Below, in pieces: positions 17,266-20,274 of a DNA stretch of 20,274 bases. How positions within the stretch are numbered: the first letter of the stretch is position 1; each line of letters opens with the position of its first letter. The translations under genes were made by a program, and so were the position numbers. The notes beneath the pieces are model-generated. The model was not told the DNA's origin and did not search any database. It saw only the letters and a program-made list of their open reading frames with translations. The stretch comes from Hypsibius dujardini (Eukaryota > Tardigrada > Eutardigrada > Parachela > Hypsibiidae): assembly GCA_001579985.1 (NCBI GenBank), contig LRSR01010462.1, positions 1 to 20,274 on the forward strand, given 5' to 3'.

Positions 17266-19552
17266 ATGAGTCTGGCACTGCCTATTCCGGCGGAGCACAA
17301 GGATTTAATTCACGATGTTGCGCTGGACTACTACGGCCGAAGAATGGCCACCTGCTCCAGCGATCAGAGCGTTAAGGTAAAATCCCTCCTAAGCTTTTTC
17401 TAATTTTATAAATGCATCTTGAAATTGGTTTATTTTGTAGGTTTGGGATTTACAGGAGGACGGCCAGTGGAAATGCATGGCCAATTGGAAGGTAATTTTT
17501 TATCAAGGACGACTCTCATTTCCTCCGTCGTTCTCCTTCCGCAGTCTGGTTCTTCTCCTTTAGACCCACGCGGGATCGGTTTGGAAAGTCACCTGGTCTC
17601 ATCCACTATTCGGGCAACTCATTGCGACCTGTTCGTTCGACCGTACCGCTGCGTTGTGGGAAGAAACAGGTGCTCTGCTGTTGGTTATGTTTGGGACAAT
17701 CAATGAATTAATTGAAAACTTTCCATTGAAATAAGCGGATGTTGTAGCAATCCATCAATCAATTAAACCCATAAAGATTCGGGTTTTTTTTGGTGCTATC
17801 GTATTTTAAATATCACTTGGAATCGATTGGCGCTGGCATAAATGTTTTTTGAACAGCATGGGCGAAGTTATGGGCTATTGTTGAAATTTGCCGGAAGTAC
17901 ATTCGTGCTGTTAAGGAAATACATGAAGTGATACTGCACTAGTATGTTGCCCACAAATGTTTCTCTGAACTGATCGATTTTGGATTGAATTTACTAGAAC
18001 TGCTTTTATAGCTATTTTCGTTCATTCTTTCAGTTGGGGATGGAAGTTCAACGGCACAGAGTCACTGGGTGAAGAAGGCCACGTTTGTTGACAGCCGCGG
18101 TTCCGTCTCCGACGTTCAGTTCGCGCCAAAGCATCTTGGCCTCCAAATCGTGAGGCCCATATTCCTATAGTTTTTGCGAATTTGCGAATTTGCGAATCTG
18201 AACTGAGTGTTTTTTAGTTCATTTAATGCACTCCTGTGTGTATTTTAGGCTACGACTTCGGCGGACGGAACCATCCGAATCTACGAGAACATTGACCAGG
18301 CCAGTCTATCGCAGTGGCAGATGATACACGAAATCACTTCCAAACTGGCCAGCATCAGCTGTGTCGCCTGGAGCCAGTCCCGGCTGCATTCCACCATCCT
18401 GGCGGTCGGGAGCTCGGAGGAAACCACCGCGACTGGTAAAGTCATCTTATACGAACTGGTTGATCAGGGCCGGTACGTCAATCATCCCTTTTGTCTATCT
18501 GTCTGTCTGTTTGTCTGTCTGTTTGTCAGTCTGTTTGCGTACCTGTCTGCCTTATGTTTTATGTCCTGTCCCATCAGTCACTAGCGGTAACTAGTTTTAT
18601 TGTCCTCCATCGGCTTTTGTATTTTTGTAGAAAATGGGTGAAAATCGAAACAATCAATGCGATTGCGGATGCCGTCCATGACTTGACGTTTGCCAGTGGT
18701 CTGGGACGGTCTTTTCACACTTTGGCAGTGGCTTCCAAAGACCTCTACATTGCTTCAATTACACCTTCCGGGTAAGCTTGCTCTGTGTTAGTTAGTTGAA
18801 CCGCCTTCAATTTACAAATATTTCACTTCACTGTTTTACAAATTATGCGGGTATTATATTATAATTTCGCATTTTATGTCGTACACTGTAGTCCGGGAGG
18901 CCGGACATAGTTTTAAATGTCGGTTTCTATTGTCTTACGTTAGGTTGAAATTAAAATCCGTGATAAACTGCGGTGTCAATTATAATAATGATATTTTTTT
19001 ATTTTACTATGCTCTTCTTTCGTACTGCAGACGCACTTCTTCCTTCAACAACCTGCAAAGCATCCAGCAATCCGGCTCTTTCAACCAGCCTCGCGCCTAT
19101 GACATTCGCATGCTGGCCGTTTTCAAGGACCATCAGTCAACGGTGTGGCGTGTCAGCTGGAACATCACCGGGACCATACTAGCTTCCTCCGGTGACGACG
19201 GCTATATTCGACTCTGGAAAGGTATCCCTCTATTCTTACTTTATCCTCAAAAAAATGATTGATTCATTTTTTACAGTAGTTTTATTTAATCTCTCAACCA
19301 ACAGCGAATTTTGCCGCACAATGGGGAAACGTCGCGACCATCCGCGGGGATGGAAGCCTCAAAACGGATGAGATCGTCTCAGGCCGGCCCAGTCGGAAAA
19401 TGTCCCTGTCGGAAAGCAAACCGCCTGTATCCTTGAATGCTGACTCCACGAATGGGTCTTCGAGTTTGCTGGGACAGACATTGACATGGCCCAATGGAAA
19501 GTCCATTAGCGCTCCCAGTATCGCGATGTGGCAGTACTCCAAAGGCACCTGA
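17266..19552 (+). CDS. SEH1: Nucleoporin SEH1 (WD40 repeats), complete, eight exons
   Basis: SEH1 is a WD40 subunit of the Nup107-160 (Y) nuclear pore complex and of the GATOR2 complex upstream of TORC1. Exons are 17266-17376, 17441-17491, 17564-17669, 18034-18149, 18249-18472, 18631-18771, 19031-19221 and 19305-19552 (stop TGA). All junctions agree in phase and the model gives 395 residues, near the usual length. The N-terminus begins [18 protein letters not shown], followed by a first blade ending [11 protein letters not shown] (30-40). The second blade ends [12 protein letters not shown] (77-88). [23 protein letters not shown] and [15 protein letters not shown] follow in the family order, and the last clear blade is [20 protein letters not shown]...LWK (288-313). 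The tail after 335 is Ser-rich and divergent. The start at 17266 aligns with the family start. Highly confident. Confidence 0.95.
18173..18196 (+). repeat. Three perfect tandem TTTGCGAA units (intronic)
   Basis: Three uninterrupted 8-bp units lie inside the 99-bp fourth intron of SEH1 (18150-18248). This is a small recent-looking tandem repeat. Confidence 0.9.
18491..18551 (+). repeat. Degenerate TGTC/TGTT array (intronic)
   Basis: TGTCTGTC-type units with TTTG interruptions begin about 18 bases after the 5' splice site in the 158-bp fifth intron of SEH1. It is the reverse complement of the CAGA class. The Ser-Val-Cys-Leu frame through it is an artefact. Confidence 0.9.
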
Positions 19553-19794
19553 CAATCCTGATGATCCTACCTTTTTTGTGGCTCTTTCACTGTGAACTAA
19601 CTTTTTTATTGTACATGCATGGACGGAATTGTTATTGAAATTGAATTACAGAGGTATTATTTTCTGCGGACTTGTTTGGAGTTTTTGCTCATTCCACCTA
19701 TTACTTGCTTTGCTGTTTTATCAACTCTATCGTATATCTTGCATTAGGTAAATGAATATATATTTAATGGCAGGATATGTATTTGCCTTTAGTA

Positions 19795-19800
19795 AATAAA
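19795..19800 (+). terminator. Polyadenylation signal AATAAA of SEH1
   Basis: Canonical AATAAA about 243 bp after the SEH1 stop codon. It is the first such hexamer I see downstream on this strand, in AT-rich sequence. Confidence 0.7.
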
Positions 19801-20274
19801 ATATTATGGTATCGTGCAATTTATCTTTTAGTCATTGTAAATCGGCTTAGCAGTCTACAGTAGTTACGTAGCTGATCAAAATGAATTGTTTACAGTACTC
19901 GTACTTTACGAAGGAATGAATGGCAGCCGACGGCGGCATTTAGAAAACTATCCCACTGCGCTATAGTAAGATTAGCAAGGAAGGTAGCGTTAATAGAAGA
20001 GTAAATTGAATTTTACGAGTTTAAAAATCAAGAAAAATAAGGTCGCTACAAAATGTTTTGGTTAATTATCGAAAGATGATGATATGCAAGATTGTACGAC
20101 GGTTATGTAGAGGGACATTTTGGGGAGCAGCAAACATTATGGAGTAACTACGTAATGCGTGAATGAGGTACATATAGGTTTGATCCTTTTCGGTTCAACA
20201 GGGGGCGTGATGAGTCGTATGTGCGATCGCAATGAAGTCAGTGTCGGCGCCAACTGTTACGACAATGACACTCG
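19801..20274. other. Downstream intergenic DNA, nothing recognised
   Basis: About 470 bp after the presumed SEH1 transcript end. No exon, RNA gene, long repeat or transposon end was recognised. Confidence 0.4.

Noticed and set aside
1-20274. tRNA genes
   Set aside because: Partial box-B-like words (for example near 14423 on the minus strand) lacked a matching A box or cloverleaf spacing.

Overview
This window is nuclear DNA from an animal. The genes are split by spliceosomal GT-AG introns of roughly 58-450 bp. A Distal-less/Dlx homeobox exon points to a eumetazoan, most likely a bilaterian invertebrate with a compact, intron-rich genome. I cannot place it more finely from the sequence alone. 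There are no bacterial-style operons, rRNA genes, tRNA genes or CRISPR arrays that I can support.

Layout. (1) 1-2921 is non-coding and is read as the last part of a long intron of the Dll/Dlx gene. (2) 2922-3572 (+) is the terminal Dll/Dlx coding exon: homeodomain helix 3 followed by a low-complexity C-terminus. (3) 3573-11721 is about 8 kb without a recognisable gene. It holds the Dll 3' UTR, a diverged pair of ~130-bp direct repeats (4936-5063 and 5321-5452), many CAGA/CAGG/ACAGAC short-unit arrays, and a clear non-autonomous DNA transposon (10006-10672) with long terminal inverted repeats and a 7-bp target-site duplication. (4) 11722-13831 (+) holds four exons of a FAPP2/PLEKHA8-like glycolipid transfer protein, with no PH-domain exon found upstream. 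(5) 14485-16683 (-) is a complete six-exon gene for a Nop6-like RRM RNA-binding protein with an RG-rich tail. (6) 16684-17265 is a short divergent promoter with CCAAT boxes in both orientations. (7) 17266-19552 (+) is a complete eight-exon gene for the nucleoporin SEH1, followed by an AATAAA signal at 19795.

The right half is therefore a tight housekeeping cluster: lipid transfer and RRM genes convergent, RRM and SEH1 genes divergent. The left half is a developmental-regulator gene with wide non-coding flanks, as is usual for homeobox genes. The three right-hand genes have no obvious shared pathway. Each of them carries a degenerate CAGACA/TGTCTG-type array inside one intron. All exon models were built by hand from splice sites, reading phase and family similarity. 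They close in phase with no internal stop, but no search or transcript data were available.
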